Source: Deuterostichococcus epilithicus (Eukaryota > Chlorophyta > Trebouxiophyceae > Prasiolales > Stichococcaceae). From it: a DNA stretch of 64,000 nucleotides. Each line of letters opens with the position of its first letter. Position 1 is the first letter of the stretch. The notes beneath the pieces are model-generated. The model ran no database searches, had not been told where the DNA came from, and was given only the letters and a program-made list of their open reading frames with translations. Below are positions 1 through 10,738 of the stretch, in pieces. The position numbers and the translations under genes were made by a program. The stretch is from positions 434,001 through 498,000 of the forward strand of contig JAVTLE010000018.1 of assembly GCA_033439295.1 (NCBI GenBank). The letters run 5' to 3'.

Positions 1-3000
1 GCGAGGCTTCGAGGCGAGCAGCGCTGGTTGACATTCGCATCCTAGCCCTGCGCAAAGACGCGACATGCTGGCCGCGGTGCAGTGCAAGCTTCTGAACCTA
101 ATAGTACGAACTGCCCGGTCCTGCAGTGCTGAAGGGCATCGAGGACGCCAAGTCGCGCGGCAAGAAGCCGGACGAGCTCCATGTGAGGGCTCCTTCTCGC
201 CATCTTGAACATGCATGCAGACAGGGCAGCGACGCTGACTAACGCTGCATGATATCGGGCTGACCCTGATCATTGTCGAGGAACATTTCTGAGACATGCT
301 TTCGACTGAAATACTGCTGTAGGCGATCATTCTGGAGCTGGACAAGAAGCACCTGCGGTACGGCAGCAGAAAGGAGAACCACTGGCGGGACCAGGTGATC
401 CACAACCCTAATGCTCATGGTAGTTTGCACACCATGGTGGCAATTTGGGTCTCTGTCTGCACGGCAGAGGCAGTGGATCAGTTGCATGGGCAATGAAGAT
501 GAGATCTGGAGCAGGTGTCGGCTTTCTGTGGCAGAATCCGTGACGCCTCCAGCGCCGCCCCACAGCAACGCGTGAGCGTGGCGGCCACCAGTGCACGAGC
601 GGCGCCTGTGACGCAGCGCTCTCTGATGGCCAATGTCCGCCATGCGGCCCCCCTATTTGTAAAGATAAATTACAAAGAAGAAAGACCTCAAGCTCTTGTC
701 CTCCACCATGCGCACAGGTGTCGCACTTTGTGCTGCGGCTGGCGCACTGCCGCGGGGAGGAGCTGCGGCGCTGGTTCCTGGCGCAGGAAGGCGAACTGTT
801 TGCCGCGCGCTTCAGGGAGGAGCCCGGCAAGGTGTGCCCTGGCAGCGCGGGCGCACACTGGCGCAGCAGGTTGACGAGTGGTGTCGCTGCAAGGCCGCCG
901 CATCATCCAGCTAGCACGCATCAGCAGCGATGCGACCAGATCGATGCCGGCCCAGCAGCGCGCTGGGCCAGTGCAGCACCGGGGCTGCAGCTTCCTCCGA
1001 AATTTCCTTTTTCTGTGCTAGTGTGCCGGCCTCACAGCGTGCTGCCCCAGCCCTGTCCCACCAGGCCCGGTCCCACCGGAAACCCTGCCTGCAGGCGGGA
1101 TCGTAGGGGCGTCGGCCTGGAGCAGCGCCAGGAGCTGCCGCGGCAGCAGGCCGGAACTAAGAAAGCAAATCCTGAGGTCCCTGCCTTGGCGTACAGGCAG
1201 AGATCTTCAGGGGCGCCGGCGCGGGGCAGCACCAGGAGCTACCATGGGAGCAGGTCAGAACCCACACTCCAAACCCTGAAACCCCTGGCGCACAGGCGGA
1301 GATCTTCAGGGGCGCCGGCCTGGAGCAGTACCAGGAGCTGCCGCGGGAGCGCGTGGCGCCGAGCACGCACGAGACCGGCTCGGCGGAGGCGGCGGAGGCG
1401 GAGGCGCTGCAGGCGGCGCTCCGGGACGTGGCCCTCTCGCGCGGCGACCGCGATGCGGCGGTCGCCATCGCCGCCGGCCGCATGGGCTTCTACTCGGTGC
1501 GGGTCCCCCCCGGGCAGTCACCGCCGCAGACGTTTCGGTCGCTCCGAATGGCGGTCGCGCAGCCGCACTCCGGGTGTGCAGCCTTGGCGGGGGTTGTCAC
1601 GGCGGGGGCGCGACGCTGTGCAACACTCGTCCCCATGGCTCTGTGGCTGCGCTCCTGGATCACGCATGTTGCGCGGCAGACTGGGCACGCGCGCGCCCTG
1701 CATCGAATCTCTCGGTTTGTCTCCTACTGCGCGCTTGTCCGACACCTCTCAATGGACATCTCGCGCTGCTGCTGCGCCGCAGGTGCCGTTCCAGGATGTG
1801 CCAGACCTAGTGGCGACGCGGCGGGTGCTGCTCGTGCGGGGCCAGGCCTACGTGCAGCAGGATCAGGTGCTTCTTTCCAGCGCAACCCAGACTCCCTCGA
1901 GGCCAGAAGTCGACAGGCCTGCAGGCGGTGCGGCGTGCTCGCCGCCGCCGCCCCCGCTGCGCGGTCCCGGCGGCTCTGTGGTTTCAATTCCTTACAAGAG
2001 CCGCGGCTGTGCTGTCTCTGCAAGGCGACTGACCTGTTGGGACCAACTGTTAGGACCGAGAAGGGTCCTCGAAGTGTTCTCGGCCGCCCGCACCAGGTGG
2101 GCTCGCTGCTGGTTCGTCACTTCCGCGGCGGCGTCGCACGCGGGCTGGCGCTAACAGCGCGTCGGTGGGTCACGCACACCGCCGCCGCCGAGGCCGGCCG
2201 CCTGGCGCCCGTCGTCGAGTCGCTGGCCACCAGGTGGGGGAGCTGCTGCAGTCTCCATCGAAGACAAGCGGCATGTTCGGGCATTGCTGCGGCGGGAGGA
2301 CGCCCGTTGCAGATGAGTGCCTCAGCAGGCGGCTGTGAATACCCTGTCTGCCGCGTGAGACCGAAGGTTCTCCACTTGTGCGATGCGAAACCCAGCCATT
2401 GGACAACCTGGGTGGAGAACCCCGTCGCCGCCCTAAACCCTGAACCCTGAACCCAGGTACCTGGGCCCGGACTACGGCGACGCGGCGGCGGGCGGCGACC
2501 GGGAGGCGGTGACGGCGGCGCAGGTGCCCGGCCTGGCGCGCCAGTCCTTCCCGCTGTGCATGGCGCTCATGGCGCAGCACCTGCACTCGGAGGCGCACCT
2601 GCGCCATGGCGCCCGCATGCAGCTGGGCCTCTTCCTGAAGGTAGGGTTTAGTGTTTAGGGTTTAGGGTTTAGGGTTTAGGGTTTAGATCGCCCCCTCTCC
2701 ATCGTTACGGGGCTGCAGGGTGACAGAGGACTGGGAGTCAGGGCAGGCAGCTGGCAGACAGCCCTCGATTGGTATGGCGCCGCGGAGGTGGACCTTCGCT
2801 GCGGCACCTGCATGCAGCTGAGCTCCTCCTGAAGGTGTGGAGTGCCGCCACACCGCAGCGCTGCCAGCCTGGAGGCGTCCCCTCCTCGAGCGCTGCCCGC
2901 GCGCAGCCGCAGGCACAGCAGCGCCTGTGGCACAGGTCGCCCTTGCAACGTGCGACTCGACGCAGGCAACACGCACACGCCACGTGCAGCACCTGTCCTT

Positions 3001-4487
3001 TGGCGGCAGCAAGCCGCTCAGGGTACACAGCAGCACCATGGTGGGCCAGAGGGATGCATTAGCGTCTGGCAGTCCCGCCTACCATTTGTCGGTATCCTGA
3101 CCGCTGCATGGCTTCCCCTGCCGCAGGGCATCGGGCTGCCCATGGAGGAGGCGCTGGCCTTCTGGCGCCAGGAGTTTGGCCCGAAAACGCCCGGCGATAA
3201 GTTCAACAAGGAGTACGCGTACGGGGTGCGGCACAACTACGGCAAGGAGGGCGGCCGCAAAGACTACACCCCCTACTCCTGCCTGAAGATCATCTCCACC
3301 ACGCCCGGCGTGGTGCGCTGCTCGTGATCTCCCTGCAAAACCCCCCTGCGAGGCTGCCATGTCTGGACCAGGTTCTCCGCACCTGCTGCAAGGCGACGTC
3401 CAAGGCCGCTCGTACAGGACGCTGTACCGGGAGGCGCTGCGGCGTGTGGGTGCAGCAGAGCCCCGCACACGTCTCACGCCCACACACACGAAACGTGTGC
3501 AATGCGCCCCGCAGGGCGATGCGCACGGGTGCCCCTACAAGACCCTGGACCGGGAATCGCTGCGGGCGGCGCTGCTGCGGCTGCGCGTGGCGGCCCCCGC
3601 CGTTGAGGAGGCCGTTGCCAAAGCCAAGGTGGGCATCGCTTGCCCGAGACCCTAGAACCTTCGCGGCCCATGAGCGGGCAAGCCTGCGAGGTTGCAGGCG
3701 CGCAGCCGGCGCGGGCGTGCAGCCTGTCGCAGTGGCACCGGCAGGAGGGCGGCAGGTTGACGTGCCTCCTTGCGAATTCGATGCCTGCTGGCATGGCCTG
3801 CACCTGCTCCCGATGTGCGGCACCGACTGCGTGCCGCTCGCAGCAGCACCGGCCGGGGCTTCAGACATTCGGCATCTTCAGGCCGCCTGCTGCTGCTGTG
3901 GCCTGACGCGGGTTCCATTCGTCACATGTCAGGCGGGGCACTTCCAGCTGGCGTGCGGCGCCGCGTTCCAGGGCGCCCACGGCTGTTCCTGCGACTCCGG
4001 CATCAACCATCCCAACCAGGTGACATCAGCCCTCAGCTGCTGACATTTGCAACTCTGCATCCTACGGACACAAGACTGCCAAGCATCGTCTGTCGCGCCG
4101 TTGGGCGTCATACCGCTGCATTCTGGGATTGCTGACGCTTCACGCCGGCGTGGCATCCTTGATGCCCGGCTTTGGAGGGACTGCCTGCGGCAAGGCTCAC
4201 AGAGCGGCGCTGGTTCGGCACACGCACCTGCCTCGACAAGGGAGCGTGTCGCCGCCCATTGAGGCCGCTCCTGACAGCAGGCATCTCGGGCTTTGGCTCA
4301 GGCTCCGCGCCAGGGTCCTTGCTCAGCTCTTCTGACGTGTGCGCCCTCTGTGCGTGCGTAGTACTACGACGAGAGCCGCAAGGTGCTGGCGGAGCAGGCG
4401 GCGGCGGCGGCCCCCAGCACGCCCGCCGCCTCGCTGCCGGCGCCGCCCAAGTCCACGCCAGAGGCGGCGCCTGCTAGTGTGAGCTGA
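1..4487 (+). CDS. PRIM2: DNA primase large subunit (p58), 5' end outside window
   Basis: Regulatory Fe-S subunit of DNA primase, which works with the catalytic small subunit and DNA polymerase alpha to make RNA primers in the nucleus. Exons whose phases close: 127-182, 323-394, 718-831, 1296-1496, 1783-1866, 2097-2233, 2457-2640, 3127-3312, 3515-3628, 3933-4019, 4362-4487; a further exon ending near 28 is uncertain. Diagnostic stretches are [20 protein letters not shown] (exon at 718) and [13 protein letters not shown] plus [10 protein letters not shown] (exon at 3127). The four [4Fe-4S] ligand cysteines are visible: [22 protein letters not shown] and [12 protein letters not shown]. The protein ends in an Ala/Pro-rich tail with TGA at 4485-4487. 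Several introns hold degenerate copies of adjacent exons and one is a TTTAGGG array (listed separately). The end of exon 3127 could be 3309 or 3312. Identity is very secure; the start is missing. Confidence 0.93.
1091..1248 (+). repeat. two degenerate copies of a PRIM2 exon start inside the preceding intron
   Basis: The real exon starts at 1296. Its first ~55 bases, including the upstream acceptor context, recur imperfectly at 1091-1150 and 1191-1248 (shared words AGGGGCG, GGAGCAG, CAGGAGCT). The three copies are spaced about 100 bp apart. Only the third stays in frame with the rest of the gene. Confidence 0.8.
2641..2686 (+). repeat. interstitial telomere-type array (TTTAGGG)n at an intron donor
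   Basis: The intron after the PRIM2 exon ending at 2640 begins directly with GTAGGGTTTAG and continues as about five TTTAGGG units, the first slightly altered. The preceding intron ends (2431-2456) with CCCTAAACCCTGAACCC just before its AG acceptor. The array is far too short for a chromosome end. Confidence 0.9.
2785..2836 (+). repeat. degenerate copy of the end of PRIM2 exon 2457-2640
   Basis: The copy matches the last ~50 bases of the exon, including the GCATGCAGCTG and CTCCTGAAGGT-like donor region. It lies about 150 bp downstream in the following intron, after the telomere-type array. It is not in frame with the gene. Confidence 0.7.
3389..3446 (+). repeat. degenerate copy of the start of PRIM2 exon 3515-3628
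   Basis: Translated, the copy reads [18 protein letters not shown]. The true exon reads [18 protein letters not shown], so the Fe-S cysteine is lost in the copy. It sits in the intron immediately before the real exon. Confidence 0.75.
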
Positions 4488-5079
4488 GGCGCACATGCCG
4501 CCAGGGTGCCGGCTGGCACGCCGCCGGCGTCGCCAGGGCGGCAACAGCGCACGGCCAGCCAGCGCTGCTGGCCGCAGCTGCCGCGAGCTTGGTACTGGAA
4601 GCGCAGCTTGACCCGGGCCCACAGTGGCACACAAGACAGCTTCCTGGGGAGAGTGTAGCCACTCAGGACATCTCCCGCTGGTGCACAGCTGGGGCAGCAT
4701 CAGTGAGTCATGATGTGTCTGCTCGCTGCCTTGTATGGCGGTAGTCTGCACGGCAATGCTTTCGCCGGGACCCCTGTGCCAACTTACCTATGGTGTTGAT
4801 CTGGTCACTCGGGACTGAAACTTGCTGCTGCGCCATGTCCGATAGAACAAGGACACGAGTGTGAAACAACAACAGCACGATGCTATTCACAATGACGTAG
4901 TCCTGCTCTGGCAGACGACAAGACTCCTCAACAGGATGTATGGGGGATAGCATGAGTGCTTGGCGTCTAGGCGCCGCCGGCACATTATGTCCCGAACTGC
5001 AGTTTTCAACCAACGGTCTAGTGTGCCAAAGTAGTGTGAATACTCACTGCGAGTACATTGCTAGGTCCGATGCAGGGTC
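4488..5079. other. intergenic or 3' part of the ATPase gene
   Basis: This stretch lies between the PRIM2 stop and the last convincing exon of the minus-strand ATPase gene. A minus-strand reading frame over 4708-5013 could be a terminal exon, but it carries no recognisable motif and no phase link was found. Confidence 0.4.
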
Positions 5080-7236
5080 AAGTGACCACTTTATGCAACG
5101 TGGGGTCGAGCTCGCTGTGCGTTGGGAGGCGCTGGGATGCCTGCTAGCACACGCCAGACATGGGCATATGCCACTGCCGCCAGCAGCGGGCATGACGCCT
5201 TCAGCAGCAGCTTGTCCTCACCCTGCAGCAACCAGGGTGTTCAATTGTTGTGCTCGAGTTATGGCAGCATGGGATCGGACAGTTGAGCACATGACATGCA
5301 GGCTGCAATATCGAGAAGTGAGGCGTCTGCAGAATGCGGGTGGCTTCCTGGCGCTTTCAACCTAAGCAAGCCTGCGCGGGGGACAATACTTTCCGCTGCT
5401 TTCCGCCTCGAAAAATGTTCAGTATACTTAGACATACCTTACCAGTCACGCTGAGCAAGCCGTCTGACAGCATGCTGGCGGCCAGGCGCCACCGGTCATA
5501 TCCAGCAGCAGCCAGTCTGCAGCACCTCTGACAGCACTGCACGCTGCTCAGGCCGAAGGTCCTTCGCAATGCTGCAGCAGCTGCGCAGCCTGCCGTCGAA
5601 CTCGAGGAGCGGCTCACCGCTGACCTGCTGCCACTCGGCCAGCGTCCGCACACCCTGGTCCTGGATGAGGCGGCAGCAGCTGCCCACGAGGCTCTTGTGA
5701 CCCTGCGACCAGGCATACACAGCAGCCGGTCATGTCGTGCACATCAGTCATTTAAATCGGTGGGAATGGCGGCACACATGCCCTCGTTTGCAGCACCAGC
5801 ATTGCAGCAGCATCTGCATCTACCTCGAGCTCGTGCTAGGGAGCGATGTGCTAAAAACGACTTCACAAGTGTCTGCCGTGGGTGGGTGGACGGATACCCG
5901 ACCGACCTGCGTGAGCTGGAAGATGGATATTGCAATGGCGCTGATGTCATCGCATCCAAACCGCCCGCGCTCCTGTACCTCGTACTGATATATAGTACTG
6001 CTCCAGCAGGTTGGGTACGTCGGCGCGGCTGAAGCGGCGTACTGTCAGGGTCGCCATGAAGCTGCTGCGCACCCAGAGTGCAGTCATCTTGTCAACACCG
6101 GAACTTGACGAAGGCGGTTTGAAGGAACTTGAGCATCGACCGAGCCCTTCCGACCTCTGGGGACAGTACAGCTTGGACGTGGTGGTTCGCAAACAGGGCT
6201 TGCTCATGGCATACTCTCCGTAATGATCTCTCTGACCATTGACATGCAGCGGAGAAGGCAATGCAGGGTCCGGCTGCTTGGAGGTCTCACATTGCGTTGT
6301 GCTCATCAAGCACCTGGTCCAGGCTGTCCACCCCGATGAGCATCACGGCATGCAGGCAGTGGCTGTCCCGCATGTTGCTCATCTCCCGTAGCGTGCCTAG
6401 GAAGTCGTTCACAATGTCCGAGTCCTGTATTCCAGCAATGCACGCTGCCTCCAGTCAAGGCTCCAAGCGTGGAGCTGCCACAGCCCTCGCTGGGTGCAAT
6501 GCATCGAAGGGAAAGAAGGGAAACTTGCAGGCCGAAGCTATCCGGTTGGAGTCACCTGGGAAAAGGCGCATTTAAGATGCAGTGAAACTTCAGAACACAA
6601 AATCGGTTGCTCAGTCACACATGCGCAAGGGAGGTTGTGGCTGCAGGGTCTAATTGCGCACCTCCTCTGCTATTGCGTGCGTATCGTCGACAAACAGCAC
6701 AATGGGCGGACGGTCTGGCCCCTTGAAGACGGAAATGAACATGGTGGAACAGGCTAGGCAACCAGCCTGTGCTGGTTGCCCTTGTGTATGGCTCAGCAGC
6801 TTGCCAGCGCGGTCTGACGCATGCAGGCGGTCTACGTAGCACCTCCTTCCAAAAGCCGGAATGGCCTTGCGACCCACCAAACAGAAATCTGGCCACTCTG
6901 TGGTCATCATCATAATGCATGACATATACAATAGTCTCTAGTGAACGACGCAGCTATGCGTTGGATATCAGCCTGGACGACAAGCTTGCCTTGTTGAAAA
7001 GTGGTTACGGGCCAAAGGTGATGCGCATAGACTCGTTGGTGCTCAAAGCGCGGATCTGCTGCTGTCCAGGCAGGCAGCCATCGTGCCAGCGCGGCAGCTA
7101 TGGTCGTCTTGCCGGCATGGCGGTGGTCCACCAGTGTCACGAAGTCGCCCTGAGCCAGCTTGCGGGCAGCAGCGTCCAGGCCTGCCGGCTGGATATAGAA
7201 GGTTGCATTTGGCATCTGCCGCGTCGCCGCTGGCAA
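5080..7236 (-). pseudogene. P-loop ATPase-like gene, probably frame-disrupted
   Basis: Exons on the minus strand with closing phases: 6947-7236, 6836-6897, 6662-6753, 6291-6424, 5907-6064, then 5702 down to about 5515, and a likely late exon ending at 5222. The proposed start reads MPAATRQMPNATFYIQPAG. A Walker-A-like P-loop follows as GDFVTLVDHRHAGKTT, and a Walker-B-like strand as PIVLFVDDTH. Later segments include LHAVMLIGVDSLDQVL and GHKSLVGSCCRLIQD, the order seen in AAA/STAND-like ATPases of fungi and algae. Exon 5907-6064 closes in phase only if 13 surplus bases (CAGTAC-flanked TATATAT) near 5980-5992 are ignored. A second shift is needed near 5515 to continue the protein. Either this is a decaying gene or my splicing is wrong at two places. 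Substrate and role are unknown. Confidence 0.55.
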
Positions 7237-7890
7237 ACGCCTTTGCTGGCGATTCGGCCGTTGCGAGCTGGGAATCGCTCTGACGCCTATTTATTCTCAA
7301 GGAGCAGCTGCGTGCACCAAGCTGCTCAATACTAGCGTGTCCTGATCACTCTGGAGAACGATCCAACTTTGCAAGCCACAACCTTTCAGGTTCAGATGCC
7401 GTATTTCGTTGCTGATCATGACCTCATGTGTTGGGGAAGTAGAACAGTCGCTTGGGCATATATGCAGCTCTACGTACATGCTTGAAGGGTATTTGAAAGT
7501 GTGCCACACTCTCTAGGTGGCGGGGCTCTCGGAGTCTCGGTGGCAGGACGTGGACGGGAACCTCGAGTCGACCGCAGGCTGGGACCCGGTGCCGGAACTC
7601 CTGCTCGACTAACAAACGACACCTTGCGGAGTCGGACATACAAAAGAGAGGCCCTTAGATGGCGTCTCTCGGCAGATACTGCATGGCCTGGTGATGGCTC
7701 AGCAGCGACAGCAGCTCTGCCTGTGCAGTGTCGAGTACTTGTGACAGATCTTGTGACGGATTGTACAGACGGATTGTACACCACAAGGCCGCACTGTTGC
7801 GCTGGACGGCTTGCAGTGACACTGCTGGATCCAGACAGTTCTTGCGCGCAAGCGAGAACAGTTATGCCGCCAGCGCATCATGCTGCATCG
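7237..7890. other. region between ATPase and BTB-PLAC8 genes, possible orphan exon
   Basis: A plus-strand segment 7517-7612 follows a good acceptor (CTCTCTAG) and encodes 31 residues starting VAGLSESRWQDVDGNLES before a TAA stop. It could be a terminal exon of an unrecognised gene or chance. Nothing else is recognised. Confidence 0.3.
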
Positions 7891-10199
7891 ATGCCCAGAC
7901 TGCAGGCTGCCGGCGGACGTGTCATTGCGACTGTGGTGCAGTACAAAAGCCGCACAGATGCTGAAGACGCAGCCTGCGAGGCAGCCCCGGCAGCCGCCCG
8001 CGCTGACACATCGAAGCCACCAAATTTCTTCGTGCGTTGCCGCCGCCACCATCATCTCTCGGGGGAGGACGCGCTGTTCGTGGATTACGCGAGCGGGTGA
8101 GAGGGCGCTCTGACACTTGAAAACTCTGTTGCATTAGCCATGCGTCAAGTTAAGCATGTTGTGACGCACGGGCGCTGCGTGCACAAAATAGTGTGCCCGA
8201 GCTGACGGCTGCTAAGAGCTTTGATGTCCTGGGTGGAGGTACCTGAACGGGCATGTGTCCGCGCCCGACTGCAAGGTTGTCACGGCAGACGGCCACACAT
8301 GCCACCTGCACCAGATTCTGTTGGAGCAGCACAGCGGCGTGCTGAGGTGTGTTCCTGTGCTCGCACCATGCAGCCACACCTCAGCTGATCTATGGCAGCT
8401 GGGCCCGAGCACCAGCAAGCCAGATGATATGCGCTACAAACATGTATGGCGCACATCAGCCGACGGCGCCGCCAATAATCAGGCGCACTCATCCTCATGC
8501 TGAGGCTCGCTGTGAAGCGCTGCAGTTGGCTGTGGTATTTCAAGAATCCACGGCATGATAGTCTGTTATGAGGCAGTCTAGGATTCTGGCGCCATGTCGC
8601 ACGAATAAGCTCGCCAAGCAAACCGCAGACCTTGCCGTCCGCAGGCGCCTGATCAGCGACCTGCCGGAGGCACGCCGCATCCAGGTGGACGACCCCGCGG
8701 CCATCTGGGCGCGCTTCGTCGTCTTTGTTTACGGCCCAGACGACGACCCGCTCATGCCAGCTGCCGAGCTAGGCCTGGAGCCGCTCGCATCGCTACTCGG
8801 CTCTGCCGCCAAGTGGGATGCCCACAAGCTGCGGGCCTGCTGTGTGACCGCACTTGAGGCGCTTGCGGCAGCGGACCGACTGCTGACTGCGGAGGAGCGC
8901 AGGCGCTTGGCTGAGCTGGCCGCTGAGCACGGTCTGGCGAAGCTGGTAGCACGCTGCGCGGAGATACTGCGTCGGCAGGAGCAGCAAGCGGCGGCCGCTG
9001 CAGTGGGGCCAGTGGGCTGGCGCCAGCCGCTGTTTGGGTGTTTCGCCACACCCCTGCAGAGTGCGAAAGGGTTGCCACCACCACGTGGCTGATGCGTCCG
9101 TGTGAATTGGCCGTGCGACTTTTGACAACGAAACTGAACGTGTGTCCCCAGGGCTGCACCTGTACATGCATGCATGCCCCTCCACAAACGATTGCGCTGC
9201 AGTCCCGTTGCGCTCACTGGCGGCCCGTCGTGTGTGCTCTGATCGTGTGATGAGCTGCATGCCGGTGCAAAGCCTCATCACGGCCGCTTGCTGCAGGTTT
9301 ATGGGCGTGCCTGGCGCTGCCATGCATCCTGGCCACCAACTACAGGGTGGCGCACCCGGAGGGCGGCCTGTGCGACTTCTGGGCGACCGCCTGGACGTGC
9401 TCTGTGCCCCTCTGCTGCTCCACCTGTGAGTAGGAGCCAGGGCACCCTGCTTTCTCCTACATGGCGGTCCACGGCGCCTACACTGCCATAACGATGCAAT
9501 TACATGCAATAGCACGGTGCACAATGCTGTCCCTGCATGCGTGCCCTCTACTGGACCACAAGCTGTAGTGCAGTTAGCCAGCCCCACTACCTCAGTGCTT
9601 CGGGTCCAGATTGACATGGGTATCATCACGCGGCATCATATGGCATTCAGCCGTGCTCCTGATACGACTTCCAGCAGCATGCACCAGTACGCCACACTCT
9701 TCCGCCGCTTGACGGATCAGCGACTGCCGCCCAATGCAGCCGCCTGCCTGATCGTGCGGGCGGGTCTGCGGCAGAAGTACGGCATCAGCAGCCTGGCTGG
9801 GCAGGAGCCGTCGGACGCCACCCTGGAGCGGGACTTCTTCCCGGTTTGCTACTGCTGGCCGTGCACCATCATGCAGGAGGCTGCCGAGGTCAAGGTGCGC
9901 CCGTCAACCAGACCATGCGGTGTGGCCTTCTGGTAGGTGTCTGCGCTGGTTGCCACCTGCATCCGCAGCTCGAGACTGGTTATTGCTGTGGGCGGCTAAG
10001 CCAATGACGGCGCCTCCCGCAGGCTTGGACACCGCCCATCAGGAGCAGCAGGATGAACTTGTGTGATTTTTGTGATGTGCCGCAGTATCGAGAGGGGCTT
10101 GCGGCCGAGCTTGCGCCGCTGCTGCCGCCCTGGGAAGATGCCGCTTTGGGAGCAGCAGCCGCCGACCTGGCCATCGCTCCTCAGCCGGTTATCATCTAG
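7891..10199 (+). CDS. BTB/POZ domain fused to PLAC8 (Cys-rich) domain protein
   Basis: Exons with closing phases: up to 8096, 8239-8346, 8645-9060, 9297-9425, 9740-9894, 10086-10199. Exon 8239 gives a BTB core, CKVVTADGHTCHLHQILLEQ, with the typical 'adG..c.lHq.iL..hS.vlr' pattern. It continues in 8645-9060 through the rest of the BTB fold (IQVDDPAAIWARFVVFVYG). The same exon then enters a PLAC8 domain at GWRQPLFGCFATPLQ. Exon 9297 supplies LWACLALPCILATNYR, and exon 9740 supplies RAGLRQKYGI and FPVCYCWPCTIMQEAAEVK. The last exon is an Ala-rich tail ending TAG. BTB domains dimerise and often bind CUL3; PLAC8 proteins are usually membrane-linked and affect metal handling or cell size. Fusion of the two rests on exon 8645-9060 carrying the end of one and the start of the other. 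The start at 7891 (or 7864) is only the most upstream in-frame ATG. Confidence 0.75.
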
Positions 10200-10738
10200 G
10201 CCACATTATGATTGCCGCACTGACAACAAAGTCGCAATGTAGCAGACGTACCCAGTTTCCAGGCACGTGACGATATCCTGCTGTGACCTCACCATGAGAC
10301 TCACAAGCAAGCAACACCTGGTGCGGCGCAACACTGACGACGGACATGGAATTGCTTCACAAGACAAGGTGTGTTGCGTTGGACTTTGACCTTCGGCACC
10401 ACGTTTCCCCCGAGCCATTGCAACCTTTATGACTACAAATTGTGGCACGACTGCAAACCAATGCAAGCGGATGCCAGGCCGTGCAACTTGCCAATGTTGG
10501 ATCGCCATTGCAGCGAAATCAACGAAATGGAACATGTGCTCAGAAAGGCCGATAACGGTCAGTTCACTCGAGCCCACGCTAGCTAGGTGGTTGTGACGCC
10601 AGCAGAGCGACTTCAGCCAGTGGTCCTCGTTGTGCAACTTCAAGGACGCCGATCCAGAACCCACAACTCTGAACCAGTAGCTGCAACTCATTCCGCCGCC
10701 TCAAAAACCCTCCTCAAGATCCCCCCTGATGCTTCCCA
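10200..10738. other. convergent intergenic region
   Basis: This 3'-3' interval lies between the BTB-PLAC8 stop and the SET-methyltransferase stop. Short antisense frames are present but none carries a motif; I see no gene in it. Confidence 0.5.

Noticed and set aside
718-2154. 478-codon open frame on the plus strand
   Set aside because: It reads through clear introns of PRIM2. Only its first 38 codons are real coding sequence; the rest changes frame relative to the recognised exons.
2641-2686. chromosome end or telomere
   Set aside because: Only about five units, inside an intron of PRIM2 with coding exons on both sides.
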